Below are positions 44,739 to 57,299 of a stretch of 64,000 nt of DNA, in pieces. Position 1 is the first letter of the stretch; every line of letters starts with the position of its first letter. The stretch comes from Alligator mississippiensis (taxonomy: Eukaryota > Chordata > Crocodylia > Alligatoridae), in NCBI RefSeq assembly GCF_030867095.1, contig NC_081824.1, forward strand, positions 306,668,956-306,732,955, read 5' to 3'. The translations under genes were made by a program, and so were the position numbers. The notes beneath the pieces were generated by a model, which saw nothing but the letters and a program-made list of their open reading frames with translations, had not been told where the DNA came from and did not search any database.

Positions 44739-45995
44739 TTTCATAGATTGTAGTCAGAAGGTACCACAAAGGATCGTGTCTGACCCCCTGCCCCTGGCAG
44801 GAAAGAGGACTTAGGTCAGATGACCCCAGCCAGGTGACTATCGAGCCTCCTCTTGAAGTTAGGTGATAGCACCACCTCTCTTAGAAGCCCATTCCAGATT
44901 CTGGCCACCCTCACAGTAAAAAATTTCTTCCTAATGTCTAACCTGAATCTACTCTCCACTAGTTTGTACCCATTATTCCTAGTTACTCCTAGGGGTACTC
45001 TGGTAAATAGTGCTTCTCCAATTTCCTGTTGTCCCCTCTTGATAAACTTATAGGCGGCTACAAGGTCTCCCGTCAGCCATCTCTTGTAAAGGCTGAAGAG
45101 ATGCAGATCCCTCAACCTCCCCTCGTAGTGTCTTTCACAGAGGTCACTAATCATGCAAGTGGCCCTCCTCTGAACCCTCTCCAGATTCTCCGTGTCCCTC
45201 TTGAAGTGCAGTGCCCAAAACTGGACACAGTACTCCAACTGCGGCCTGACTAGTGCTGCATAGAGGGGGAGCATCACCTCCCTCGATCTGTTGGTCATGC
45301 ATCTGCTAATGCATGACAAGGTCCGATTGGCCTTGTTGATGGCCTCATTACACTGCCGGCTCATGTTCATCTTGGAGTCAACGATGACTCCAACATCCCT
45401 CTCAGCTGCTGAGCTGCTGAGGAGGTCTTCCCCCAACCTGTAGGTGTGCTGGGGATTCCTCCTCCATAGGTGGAGTAGCTTCCATTTATCTTTGTTGAAC
45501 TGCATCCTATTTCATTCTGCCCACTGATGCAACCTGTCCAGATCGGCCTGTATCTGCTCCCTGCCCCCTGGTGTGTTAACTTTATCCCATAACTTGGTAT
45601 CATCTGTGAACTTGGAGAGGGTGCTCTCCATACCCTCATCCAAATCACTGATAAAGATATTAAATAACACCGGTTGAACGACCGAACCCTGCGGGACCCC
45701 ACTGCCCACCTGCTTCCAGGCTGAGAATGACCCATTCACCACCACTCTCTGGGTGCGGTCCCTAAGCCAGTTGGCCACCCACCTGACTGTGTAAGCGTCC
45801 ACTCCACAGCCTGCTAGCTTCCCTATGAGAATAAGATGCGAAACTGTGTTGAAGGCCTTCTTAAAATCCAGGTAGATGACATAGGCCTCAGCTCCTGTGT
45901 CAAGGCAGTGTGTGACCTGATCGTAAAAGGCTATAAGGTTTATCAGGCAGAATCTACCTGTGACAAACCTGTGCTGGTTGTTGCCCTTACGCCTT
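44739..45995 (-). mobile_element. CR1 LINE, 3' half with RT C-terminus
   Basis: The 3' end lies at 44739. The minus strand carries the C-terminal part of CR1 ORF2 from about 45990 to 44816 in one frame, with a stop at 45512-45514. Recognisable are an LDFKKAF-type RT block near 45870, the GVPQGSV block, and FTDDTKLW, which is the RT catalytic Asp-Asp motif. The conserved C-terminal stretch [20 protein letters not shown] follows. The 5' part is missing. It is broken by one stop and is otherwise well kept. Confidence 0.88.
44816..45802 (-). pseudogene. CR1 ORF2 reverse transcriptase remnant (copy 2)
   Basis: Two open segments in one frame (45802-45515 and 45505-44816), separated by a stop and a few codons, together span about 325 residues of the RT palm, thumb and C-terminal region. 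Key words are [29 protein letters not shown] and LEYCVQFWALHFKRD. The missing fingers and endonuclease domains mean no activity is possible. Confidence 0.85.
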
Positions 45996-46370
45996 TTTGA
46001 AAAATAATAAAAGAATATGGTATTAGCATTTATTTCACATAAATGAAAAAAGATCTGTTATTCACAGATTCATAGATGCTAGGGTCAGAAGGGACCTCAA
46101 CAGATCATAGAGTCTGACCCCCTGCCTAGGCAGGAAAGAGTGCTGGGGTCAGATGACCCCAGCCAGATGCTTATCCAGCCTTCTCTTAAAGACTCCCAAG
46201 GTAGGGGAGAGTACCACCTCCCTTAGAAGCCCATTCCAAATTCTGGCCACCCTTACTGTGAAGAAGTTTTTCCTGATGTTTAGCCTAAATCTGGTCTCCC
46301 TCAGTTTGGAATCACTGTTCCTTTCTACCCCAAGAGGTGCCCTGGTGAACAGAGCATCTCCGATCCCTTG

Positions 46371-47631
46371 CTACATCCCCCTAATGAATTTGTAGGCAGC
46401 CACAAGATCACCTCTCAGCCTTCTCTTGCAGAGGCTAAAGAGGTCCAGGTCCCTCAGTCTCTCCTCATAGGGCTTGGCTTGCAAACCCTTAACCATATGA
46501 GTAGCCCTCCTCCAGACCCTCTCGAGGTTATCCACATCCTTCTTAAAGTACAGCGCCCAAAACTGGATGCAGTACTCCAACCGTGATCTGACCAATGCCG
46601 CATAGAGGGGAAATATCACCTCCTTGGATCTATTTGTCATGCATCAGCAGACAAATAGCTAAGTGTGGTTAGCTTTGCTGATGATTTCATCACACTGACA
46701 ACTCATGTTCATCATCTTCATCTATGACTCCGAGATCCCTTTCTGCTTCTGTGCAGCTGAGAGGGTCATTTCCCAGCCAGTAGGTGTGCTGGATACTGTT
46801 ACACCCTAGGCACAGCACTCTGCATTTGTCCTTGCTGAACTGCATCCTATTGTGTTCTGCTTACTTTTCCAACCTGCTCAGGTTTGCCTGCAATCACTCC
46901 CTACCCTCTGGAGTGTGCACTTCACCCCACAATTTAGTATCATCCGCAAACTTGGACAGAGTACACTTCATGCCCACATCCAAGTCACTGATGAAGATAT
47001 TGAAGAGTACAGGTCCAAGGACCAAGCTCTGCGGGACCCCACTGCCCACCTCCTTCCAGATCGATACCGATTCATCCACTACCACTCTCTGGGTGCGACC
47101 CCCAAGCCAATTTGCCACCCATCAGACTGTGTAATCATCTAAGTCACCGCCTCTTAATTTATTTATAAGAATGGGATGAGATACCGTATCAAAGGCCTTG
47201 CTAAAATCCAAGAAAATGACATGCACTTCCACTCCTGCAGCTAAGCGTTTTGTAGCCTGGTAATAAAATAAAAGCAGGTAAAAGTCAGGCATGATCTACC
47301 TGCTACAAATCCATGCTGGTTGCCCTGCTGCATTATTTTTCCCAACGGACTCACACAAATATGATCCTTTATAATCTTTTCCAAAGACTTTTCCAAGGAT
47401 GGAGCTGAGACTGACTGGTCTATAATTACTCAGATCCTCTTTCCTCCCCTTCTTGAAAATAGGGACAACACTGGCCCTTTTCCAGTCTTCCGGGACCTGA
47501 CCCAAGCACCACGAGCACTCAAACAGCTGTACCAGTGGTTCTGCTATGACACGGGCCAATTCCTTCAGCGCTCTCATCTGAAGCTCATGCAGTCCATCCC
47601 AGTGACTCTGCACCAAGCACCAAGTCAGCAT
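46371..47631 (-). pseudogene. CR1 ORF2 reverse transcriptase remnant (copy 3)
   Basis: Three minus-strand segments in different frames give, in order, the RT fingers (PEDWKRASVVPIFKKGRKED, NYRPVSL), the palm with FADDTKLW, and the C-terminal [20 protein letters not shown]. Frameshifts separate them, so this is not translatable. Confidence 0.82.
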
Positions 47632-47663
47632 TGACAGTTGTCCCTAAGAACCCGTTAGGAGAC

Positions 47664-48599
47664 TGTCACGGGCGGGGCTCTACAGGAGGGCCGTGATGGC
47701 CTCAAAGCCCCCTCCCCTCAGCCCAAGGGCACCCTTGGATTCTCGCCTGCCACGTCTTTATGTTCCAGTGTATTAGGGAGGCTGCCTCACGTCTTCTTGG
47801 ACACGGTTACTTCTGGCCCCGTGAACTCCTGGACTCTTCATGGGTCTCACTCTATGATGGGTGCTTCAGGGGCACCCTAGCCTTAAGGGCTATGCGTGGC
47901 TCCAACCACCCCTTATACCACGCCCCAAGCCTCGCAGCTGGAATGGACGTTGTTCCGTCTCTCTCTGTCTCCTTCCGCGCCCCCTCTCGGGGGCCCTCTC
48001 TGCAATGCCGCCCCCTCTCGGGGCTCGCCAGTAAGCTGTCCCCTTCTCCGGGGCTTGCCAGTAAGCTGTCTTCTTCTCTGGGGCACCACGCCCGCACTGG
48101 GCTTCTCAACTGCCCCTTCTCTGGGGCTGAGGTCTATGCACCCCAAATGCTGTGCCCTCACTGGTGATGGGGTCCTCACACTCCACTGTGAGTCCCCTAT
48201 GAGGCCTCCTCCCTAATAGCCTCACCCAAACCACTGGTGTAACAACAACACAACAGAAACTCGAGCCTCTTGGCTATAATGTAAACATAAGCCACCTGGC
48301 TATAACAACACTTGGCCTACTGGGATTCTTCATCCCACAGCCTTATCATGTGCTGCTCTTTCAGCAGGCTTCTCCTCTCTTTTGCAGCAGAGAGCTCCTT
48401 CTTCTTGGGCTGCTGGCAGGGAACTGCCTCTGGCCTCAGCTCCTTGGGTTTATAAAGGGAGCCAAGCCCTGCCCCTTCTGGTCAGCTGACCTATTGGTTG
48501 CCCTGGCAACCCACAGCTGGGCTCCTTATACCCTGGTAGGGCTCTTTCTCTAGCAGTTTTCCGCTCTTTAGGAGCAGGGCACCTCGGTGCCCTGTGACA
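47664..48599. mobile_element. LTR-like insertion (probable solo LTR) inside CR1
   Basis: This insert of 936 bp begins TGTCACGGG and ends CCCTGTGACA, the TG...CA form of LTRs. GAGAC on each side (47659-47663, 48600-48604) is a 5-bp target duplication. Inside are a tandem repeat of about 35 bp (GGGCTTGCCAGTAAGCTGTC units, 48005-48100), a TTTATAAA box (48449-48456) and an RFX-like palindrome next to a CCAAT box (48491-48510). No AATAAA was found, so orientation and class (ERV or gypsy-type) stay open. Confidence 0.65.
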
Positions 48600-48930
48600 G
48601 AGACTTATCTTGAGCCCTGTTCAGGAGGCAAAAAACTCATTGAATAGCTCAGCCTTGTCCCCCCTGTCTGTCACTAATTGCTCCTTCTTGTTCAGTAGGG
48701 GTCCTATGCTGCCCTGTTCCTTCCTTTTACTCTCTACATACCTAAAAAAAGACTTTTTGTTGTCTTTAATTTGTCTTGCCAGCCTCAGCTCTGTAGTTGC
48801 TTTGGCCTTTCTAACTGCCTCCCTGCTCCTTGATAGCTTCCTCCCTGCTTCCACTGCCTACATGCCTCTTTTTTGCCCTTAGGCTCTCCTATTTTAGCAT
48901 GTCATACTCCTAAAGCCTCACATCTGTGTG

Positions 48931-51900
48931 TGTAGCAGATTAAGCTATTCTGAGTGGATGTTTATCAATTCTTTAACAAAATATTCCAATAAATATCTAT
49001 TATTTATTTAAGGCCTAAAATACTTTAGATTTCTTATAATTTTATCCTATAATTTATTGTTAGATACTTTAATAGACATAAGAACCTGGGAAGATATATC
49101 TGAATCAGACACAATAGATGGTACAAGAAGACAAACCATGTTATACTATTTCAGTTTAGTCTCTTTCTAGAATCTATATCAGTTCCTTCAAACAACACTA
49201 TCTACCCCAAAAAGCTGTACTGCTCTTAATACTGCAGATGTAGTCATATTACACAGTTTATTTAATCTTCAGGAATAGTAACAAACTGTAAGACACTTCG
49301 GAGAGGTGTACAATTTTTTTTTTTGTTTGCATTACTTTTGGGACAGTGATGTGCCTAGTATAGAAGCCTGAAACTACTTAGATGAGATATCTGAAAATGA
49401 AGTTAAATGGTTGCAATCCAACGGTTTACTTAAAGGACTAGTAGTTCTTGCCTTTTACATGTTTCCAAAATTGTGTTTTGAAGAGTCCTTTTCTTTTTTG
49501 CTACTTGGCAGGAAAGAAAAATCTCTTTACACAACCTTGACACATCTTTGTACATCTATCTCTACGTATGAATGCATCAATCCAGGAATTGTTCAGTTGG
49601 AGTCCTGTTTTTGCTTATGACACCTTGCACATTCTTGTTTATAACCTCAAAATTTTAGCATGTTTTTAGTATTCATGGCTAGGTGTGGTGGGGTCCAACT
49701 GTGGGGGGACAAAAATTAAATCTATTAACTGATGCTTTCTTACTCTAGTCTGCAGGTGAAAAGTCTAATTTTCATGGTCCCCAAAACACTTGTTTCACCT
49801 CCAAATTAATTTTTCATTCCCCACAACTTTATATTTGCAGCTGGCAGGCCCATGGCTCTTTCCCTTTACTCCAACATACAATATACCAGATTTACTCAAA
49901 TATAAGTTGAGTTTTTCCCTCCTCCAATCAATGTGGGGAAAAAAGCCCCACATCTTACATTCAAATACAAGGAACTTTCATTAAATGCACTGTCTATCAT
50001 CAAACTGCTGCCAAAAAGCAGCATATGCTCAGCAATGGAAGCAAACTACGAAGCTGATAGCACCCAACACTGAGCATGACTATAAAACACATGCCCCATA
50101 TTGGGCAAACAGACTGATGGGAACTTTTTTTTTGGTGGTTCTTTTCAAGGAAACTGGCAGGTGTTCCTTCCACAAGGAAATGGCACCGGGCCTGAAAGTA
50201 CGAAAGGGCTGTAATACCTTTATGGTACTCTCCCCAGATGCAACAATCTGCCCACACTGACAAAGAAAGCTATTAGATCCAAGTCTTTAACACATTCTCA
50301 CAATGGGTCCTAACGCAGTTCGACCGAATCTCTATAAAGTTACTGTGGATAAAACAAGGGGCCTTGAATCTAGCCATAGGATTTGCATCTCACTAACAAA
50401 GAAAACAGATTACAGACTATGTGATTAGAGAATTTACAATGCTTTGAAAGACATTTTTCCCTAAGAAGTCAGTTTTATCCCCAACTAGCAGATTATGACA
50501 TAGAAAGAGACAAATAAACTTTCCGCCTTGTGTTCTGAATAAAGCTCAAATTAGCGTGGCTTTTTGTATAGTATGTTGTTTATAACTCAAGAAACCAATA
50601 TTTTAATTTTATTTAATAAAGTTGAAAATCTTTAGCACTTCATACATCTGTTCCCTTCACATGTGCCATATCATGAGTATCCTTAGGTTTCCCATCCTAC
50701 CATTTTCTACTCTCCCAATTTTAAAACCCATTGGGTGATAGTCAGTCACGGAAAGTTATCCACAATGGCTGTGACACTCCTAACTCACAGGACTATCTGC
50801 TGTGAACTACATCAGCCAGATGTCTCTCTCTGAAAGCAATTACCCTTATTTGGGATGATTTAGGCTGTCTTTAATACTTCACTCTTACGATGAATAATTT
50901 TGGCATGGGTTTCAAGAAAAAATTTTAAATCTCATAGTCATGCTCAAGCAGCCACAGCTGGGCAGCTGCCTGCTGTGCGCCTAGAAAGAAACATCTACTC
51001 TTACGTCACTCTTGCTCTTCATATGCAAAACCATTCTGGCAGAAGCAGTGTAAGAAACAGTCTAACCAGGTGTCCTTTTCATTATGGTGTTTGTGTGTTA
51101 GTACAGCATAAACTTAGGGTATAAACAGATGTCACCAAATAAAGCCGATCAGTTGCGGGAAGACATGTCCTGCCATAACTGGTCCACTTCATGCAGTACA
51201 TGAGTAAAATGCACATCCTCCATTGTTCCTGATCAGGCAAGGACCTAGTAGGACAATGTGCAATGTGTTCCTGGCTTAGAGAGAAGAGCCCTGGAGATTC
51301 CCCAGAGGATGTCTCTGTAATGCAGGAAAAGCCAGGCCTCCTCAGAGATACCAGAAATTGCCCAGGATGCATTTCTGAAAGAAAACAAGGCAAGCAAGGT
51401 GAAGGCCAGAGCTTGAGGGACTCCATCCTGTGTATAATTCCTTGGGAGACGCAGGATCGAGGCCTTCAAATCCCAAGAGGGCCTGCCCAGGGCAGCTGGA
51501 GCATGGAGGTAGTCCTGGGCTACCCATGCTTTTGCGTCAAAAGCAAACAGACATCTGCCACAATAAAGCAGCAGAAACTATATCACCTTTGCTGCACCCA
51601 TAAATTTTGGGCATGTGTGCTGCAACAAGGGATATGGACATCTGTTTGCTTAAAAAAAAAAAATTATGGCACAAAGCTGACGCTGTTTCCACCCTTAGAG
51701 GAAAAAGCAGCATGTGCATGTGCACACACACACAAATGTGAAGTGATAATATTTTGTTTCTGCTTTTCTCCAAATTTAGAAAGCTACCTTAATGGTAGGG
51801 ATTGATTTGAGCATATTTTAAACTATCAGTCCAAAAAACAAGGATTTAAGGAATGGGTAGCCCTCCCCCACCCCCCAAACTAAAAACTCTCCCTTTTTTT

Positions 51901-53487
51901 GTAATATGAAAGGGTACATGCACCTCCTGTCCTTGATATACACTATTAGAGATTTCTATTCTTTGAGTTACTGATAGGTAAGTAGTTTTCTTTCACATAA
52001 TAATTATAGCAGATTATAAAACCCAAGGTGTAGTAGCATCTACTACTCCATTTATCCAAGCTCCTTTCCTCCCCCTTTCACTTTCTTACATACATCCACC
52101 CACCCACCCACTTGCCCTCCCACAAGTATCCCTAGTTCTCATGTCCAGGTCCAGAAGTATTCAGAGGCAGTAAAACATACAGTATTATGGAGTTTTACTT
52201 ATACCCCCCCACAAAAGCAACACTGATACTTTCAGGAAATCCTCTATGGAGAGGCGTCCCGAACAATTTGTACTTTGGGGTAAAGCTGTACAATCCCTTA
52301 GCTTTGATTCTAGAAAAAGTAACTAGTAGTTGAGGTAGGCAGAAGAGACTTCTAAACAGTTAAGCAGAGTGTGAAATTCACACTTCAATAGCTAGCTAAA
52401 ATATCTGTCTACAGGCTTTTCACCAAGGGATTTTAACTATTTACCTGCCTGCTGGTACAAAAGAAAGGAAATTATACTCTAACTAAAAATATAATGAATC
52501 AATGGGGCACGTAATAATGTAATAAGGGTGTGCTAGGAAGAAAAAACAGGCTACTGTGAAATCATGCTATTTACTAGGCACAATTTTGCATTCACTTTAC
52601 TAAACGGAGAGTAGTGACAGCCCTACTTGGAGATAAATGTTTACTGTAAAAGTGTCAAATATATTAGGCACTCCCAGCTACACATTTTCTTTTTCTATAT
52701 AACTACTGAAATAGCTTTTTCTTGCTGCTAAAAAGGCATAACCTATGTCCATAATAAATATGCATGTATACATATATACAAGAAAATGTGAATCTTGAGT
52801 CACAAACTGGTTTTAGTATTAGCAAAATACCTTGCTGGATAAAGTATTGTTAGTCAGGCTTTGTTGAACTAGGCACACTGTTTAGGACACGTGCATGGTT
52901 GTTAGTTGGTTTTGCCTCATTCTGGATACCCCTGCCAGGAATAGCTGGCCAGGGCGCTGGGCTCTATGAGGAATAGCAGTGGTGGTGGGTGGGCCCCGCT
53001 TCTTATGCCTACCCCCTGCCTAGCTCCTCCTGCCAGCACTTGGGCAGGGAGGAGGCTACAATGTTACACAGTGGAAAGGGGTGCAAGTATACCACAGTCC
53101 CAGGATGTGCCCCTGCTACCAATTAAGCATCACTTAAAAATTCAGGGAACCACAGGCCATATGTAATTCTATAACTATCATTCCTACTCCCATTCTTTCT
53201 CTAATGTAATGTTTTTGAATAGAGACAAAAGATAGGTCTAAAAGATCTAGTCTAAGACTGCAAGAAAAATAGAATTAGAGTAGGTAAAAAAATGAGGCTT
53301 GACATTTGAATGGATGAACTCAAGAAATATCACAAAGGGGGCACAGATCCAACTAATCCTGCAGCCACAGCATCATACATCTATACTTAAAATTCCAATC
53401 TTGCCCCCACCCCTCCAATAAAGCTTTAGTTAAAGCACCTCCACCACCATTTTTCAGCATGGGGTTGCTGATATATGAGATGCTCTG
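48931..53487. other. Intergenic or 5' intron sequence without genes
   Basis: Mostly AT-rich. Near 49885-49975 CAGATTTACTCAAATATAAG and ATCTTACATTCAAATAC form imperfect inverted blocks related to the TACTGT MITE family. Simple CCCACC and CA runs occur near 52090 and 51725. No exon is recognised. Confidence 0.4.
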
Positions 53488-53534
53488 GGTGCTTTAATGA
53501 GAGCGGCTGTCAGAGCTGCTCTTATTAAAGCACC
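53488..53534 (+). repeat. 21-bp hairpin with 5-base loop
   Basis: Arms GGTGCTTTAATGAGAGCGGCT (53488-53508) and AGCTGCTCTTATTAAAGCACC (53514-53534) pair throughout as plus-strand RNA, with 19 Watson-Crick and two G-U pairs. A third TTAAAGCACC word 70 bases upstream suggests the remains of a transposon terminus. Confidence 0.7.
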
Positions 53535-54155
53535 TCCTCCTCCCCTCCATTCCCGGAGCACATATATTAACCCCCTATAGAGACCTGAAAGAATTGGTAC
53601 AAGCATTTTCAGCTACTTTGGATTTCACTGCCCACAAGGGTGCTGTGTTGGTGATACTGGCACAAACCTGACCCCTGGAGCCCTGAGCTTCTCCCCACTG
53701 CACTGCTATGCCCCCATGGGACAGACTGAGGTTGTCCCAAGACAGCTAGCTATCCCAGAACTTCAGCTCCTTTGAAGATACAGTGAAGAAATCTCTGTTG
53801 GCCCCATGCCCCCGCTTCTGGATTATGAAAGACCATATCACAGTTCCCCTCTCCTTGGAGTGCAGTATCATGTGTCCAGAAATCACTTCCTCCACAGGCA
53901 GCCAGTAAGGATACAAGCAACAAAAAGGATTTATTATAAACACAGAACAAGCATAAGAAACCAGTAACCATATGTATTCAAGTATAAGAGTAAACAAACC
54001 TGAGAAAATACCAGAACATCAGCATACCTTAAATCCAATAATGCAAACCAGAGCCAGCTTCAAGGGTCTAAACGTAGTCTCTGGCTCTTCCACTATCTCC
54101 TTCTCAGCTTGCCTTACCCAGCCTGCTTGGCTGGGGGCTCAGCCCCTCCCTTGTA

Positions 54156-55143
54156 TAGGCAACCTCTGCTTAGTGCTCTTAATTGGTTCTAAAAAAATTG
54201 AGCGTTAAGCAGAACCATGCTAAGTGAAATCCATTTCCCCATAGAAATGGATGTAAATAGAGAATAATTGGTTCCTGCCCGCCTCCCCTCCCCCGTCCCC
54301 GCCTGCCCACCTGCCAGTGCTCCAGCCCCATATGCCAGCCCGGGCCTGTGCTCATGCTGTCCCGCTCTGGGCCCCTGCCGGTCCTGGCCCGGGCGCTGGC
54401 ACTGGTCCTGCACTCATGCCTGCCACCCCAATCACCGCTTCTTACTGCTGCCGCCTTTCCCCACCCCCCTCCACCTGCCCACTGACCACTCCGGCCCTAC
54501 TTGCCAGCCCGGGCACTGGTGCTCCTGCTGTCCCACCCCTGGCACTGGTGCCAGCCCCTGGCACTGGTGCAGGCCCCACCTTTCTGCCGCCCCACTCTGG
54601 GCACGGACCCCTGCCAGCCCTGGTCCCGGGAACCAGCTCGGGACCTGTGCTCCTTGCCTCTGTTGCCACTGATTCTTCCCAACCCCACCCACTCCGGCAC
54701 CATGTGCCAGCCTGGGCACCAGTGCTCCTGCCGCATTGTAACACTCTGAGTGCAGGCTTCCTCGGATCCTGGGCCCTGCCACGGGTCCTACACACTGGCG
54801 CAGATCCCATGCTCCTGCCCCCCACCCTGGGTGCGGGCATTGGCTTGGGCTCCATGCTTCTCGCCTCTGTTGCTGCCCCTTCTCCCCACTCTGGCACCAC
54901 GTGCCAGCCTAAGCCCGCGCTCCTGCTGCTCCGCCCTGGGCCCTCATGCCCGACCCGCCACTTACCCCCCCACTCACTGCCACTACTGCCATTGCTTCTC
55001 CCTGCCCACCTGTCGAAACTCCCCGATCCTACTGAGCTCTATAGTGAAACTGGCTGAGCACTCAGTGGAATCGGGTATCAATTTTAAATGAGTGCTATAG
55101 CGAAACAGTGCCAACCAAAACTGAGTTAAGCAGGGACTGCCTG
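54156..55143. mobile_element. Tigger-type element expanded by a GC-rich minisatellite
   Basis: The left end TAGGCAACCTCTGCTTAGTG and the right end, reverse complemented, CAGGCAGTCCCTGCTTAACT are inverted repeats with TA on both sides. AGAGAATAATTGGTTCC and CGCTATAGCACTC-type words are subterminal. The centre (about 54275-55010) is a degenerate GC-rich minisatellite with GGCACTGGTGC, CCAGCCC and TGCTCCTGC repeats. The long open frames in both strands there have no domain and reflect composition. Confidence 0.65.
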
Positions 55144-55376
55144 TACCTGGAAAGACTGAAGACTCAGCTATGCCCTCCAGGCATGCGTAAGTACCTTTGC
55201 CAGTCTGGCTATTAATACACGTCACGTCTTCATTTACTGGCAGTGTGAGCCCCCTTAGAACTTCCTGACCCCTTTGAGGGGTACATATTTGCCAGACTAC
55301 ATTCTGTCATCCTTTTTAGACATGCAAATTTGTTGATCTGGTACGCTCTCTTTCCTGTCTGACAGTTTGACCACCA

Positions 55377-55532
55377 AGTGGTTCCCAAACTCTGACAGAA
55401 TGTGCACCACCAATTTAAAATGATACAACCTTAAGTACCACCAGCAAATTTTTGTCATATAAAGTAATTATAATAAATCTGTTAACGCGTAACACTGACA
55501 GGATGTCTAGGTACCACAGATTGGGAACCACT
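55377..55532. mobile_element. Short hAT (Charlie-like) MITE
   Basis: AGTGGTTCCCAAACTCTG at the left and TTGGGAACCACT at the right are inverted termini of the common CAGTGGTTCCCAA type. GTACCACCAG and GGTACCAC are internal mirror words. The target duplication is no longer visible. Confidence 0.55.
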
Positions 55533-57299
55533 GTAAATTGGTCTTACTCTTCTTTTAAAATGTAAATGTATCATTCACTGGCCAGACGCAGGCTGCCTGC
55601 CTCTTAGCACATGCTCCTTGAAGACCAAAACACAAACCAAGTCAAATGCTAATTCTCAGCCAGTGACTCTTCTAAGCGTGAATGGTCATAGCTGTTCAAG
55701 GTAATCCCTGCTTTATTACCAGGACCTTAGCTGAAATATAAAGATACATCCAATTTATATTTATATCAAATACTGTAACACAGACAGGACAATTGAACAC
55801 AGCTTTGCACTAGTTACAATAGAAGACCAAACACCATAAGACTAAACCTAATTTCGGAGACAATCCATACCTATCACACACTGAACCCCAAAGTAACTTT
55901 GTCTTGTGGTATCTCTGAAAAGATCTTTCTCTGTCAGTTCTTTGTTACTCTTGATATTTACATCATCCTGTGTGTCAAATTCTGAAGTCCTATGGCTCTG
56001 TCCATCTCAACCCACAATGTGCCCATCTGCAATCTCAGGCACCTTGAAAAATAAGGAAGAAAACTAAACAGGAACAAAAGCCTGGAGGGAACTCCTGGGC
56101 CACTAAATCCTAACTTTTGCATTTGCAAACAACCATTTAAGCAAGGAATCATCAAAATTGCTACTTCAAACACATAAAAGAGCCCAAATAATGGAGTACC
56201 ATCACTCACTAAAGTTGAAGTATCAACTTTACAGTCTAAACCATCTGTGTGTGCATGCATGTGCAACATCTAGGTAGCCAAAACAGCTTCAAATCTAAGA
56301 GCAACTTTAAACTTTCTGAGACCAGCATCATAGCTCCAACACAATACTAATCATTTAATTAATATACCTCAAAATTGGTAGCATCCAAACTATATAGATT
56401 GTGGCTAGACTTACTTCAGGTCATTTACCATAATATGGAATTTATTCAATATTCAAATTTTGGAAAAGTATGTATAGCCACGCATATAATCAGATATTAT
56501 TTTGAAATAAAAAGTATCAGGATAGGAGATGGGAGAAAAGTCCAGTTTCTTGAAGTCTAGTTAAGAGACTCTGCAAGTTCAATTCCAGAGGGACTGAAGG
56601 TAGAGATCAAGAGCAGAGTGAAGCAGTATAGAAGCAAACACATGAGTAGCCACCAATCTCACCTACTTAACACCATTTATTAGTTAACCTTAATCCAAGC
56701 AAGTAAGAAATTCAAGCTTGTTGTCAAATCTTCCAGGCCCAGAGGCATTGAGAAGTGATAATAGAGAAGTAGTTTGAAAGTCTCAAAAATAACTTCTGGG
56801 TCAGGAACGCACAAGGCAAAAATCTCTTCTTTCTCCTATTTACACTTCTTAGAGCAAGACATGCTCTCTTTTTCATCTTTTACTCAGATGGAAACCTGTG
56901 GGAATTTGCAATGCCAAGATGGAGCTTATGGTGATGGAGGACAAGTCCTTGGCACCAACTCTAGACAATAATGCTGGTCTTTCACAGCACTTTAGATTTA
57001 ACTGTCACTTTAAGTATAATGTTAGCCCTGATTTCAAGCCTGTGATATAAGACAGCAGCAAGTCTTAAGTGGGAAAGTGCATGTCAAGTCTTACATAAAA
57101 CTACACTGGTGCAGAGGCTCACTTCAATACCCCAACAGGACTGTGGGTACTATCAAGCACTGAGAAGCTGGGAGTCTCAAGTTTCTTTCCCTTTTGGAGT
57201 AGGAAATGAAGACACAGCAAACAGTACAACAGGAGGCTATCAAGTAGGCTTCTTCAAGATAGAAGTCACCCAATGTGGGTTTCCATCTCAGTAGGCAAG
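55533..57299. other. Sequence without recognised features
   Basis: AT-rich intergenic or 5' intron sequence. No exon, RNA gene or repeat end was recognised. Confidence 0.4.

Larger units (their letters stand above)
46067..48930 (-). mobile_element. CR1 LINE, copy 3, split by an LTR-like insertion
   Basis: The 3' end begins GATTCATAGATGCTAGGG. ORF2 pieces lie at 46640-46371, 47118-46894 (FADDTKLW), 47631-47296 (VPEDWKRASVVPIFKKG) and, beyond the insertion at 47664-48599, 48854-48621 (ARQIKDNKKSFFRYVESKRK). The order is collinear with CR1 ORF2 on the minus strand. A short part between FNEFFAS and the VPEDWK segment seems lost. It is 5'-truncated near 48930 and frameshifted in several places, so it is more decayed than copy 2. 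Confidence 0.8.

Noticed and set aside
47760..48216. Frames of 135 and 106 codons on the plus strand
   Set aside because: They lie in the LTR-like insert over a 35-bp tandem repeat, which explains the repeated residues.
54290..54980. Possible CpG-island promoter for PRRG1
   Set aside because: The block is GC-rich but made of CCTGC/GGCAC repeats within transposon ends, with no exon or splice donor recognisable beside it.
54268..55091. Long overlapping open frames on both strands, up to 246 codons
   Set aside because: They lie in the GC-rich minisatellite inside the Tigger-type element, are built from repeated Pro/Ala/Gly/Cys words and have no domain.
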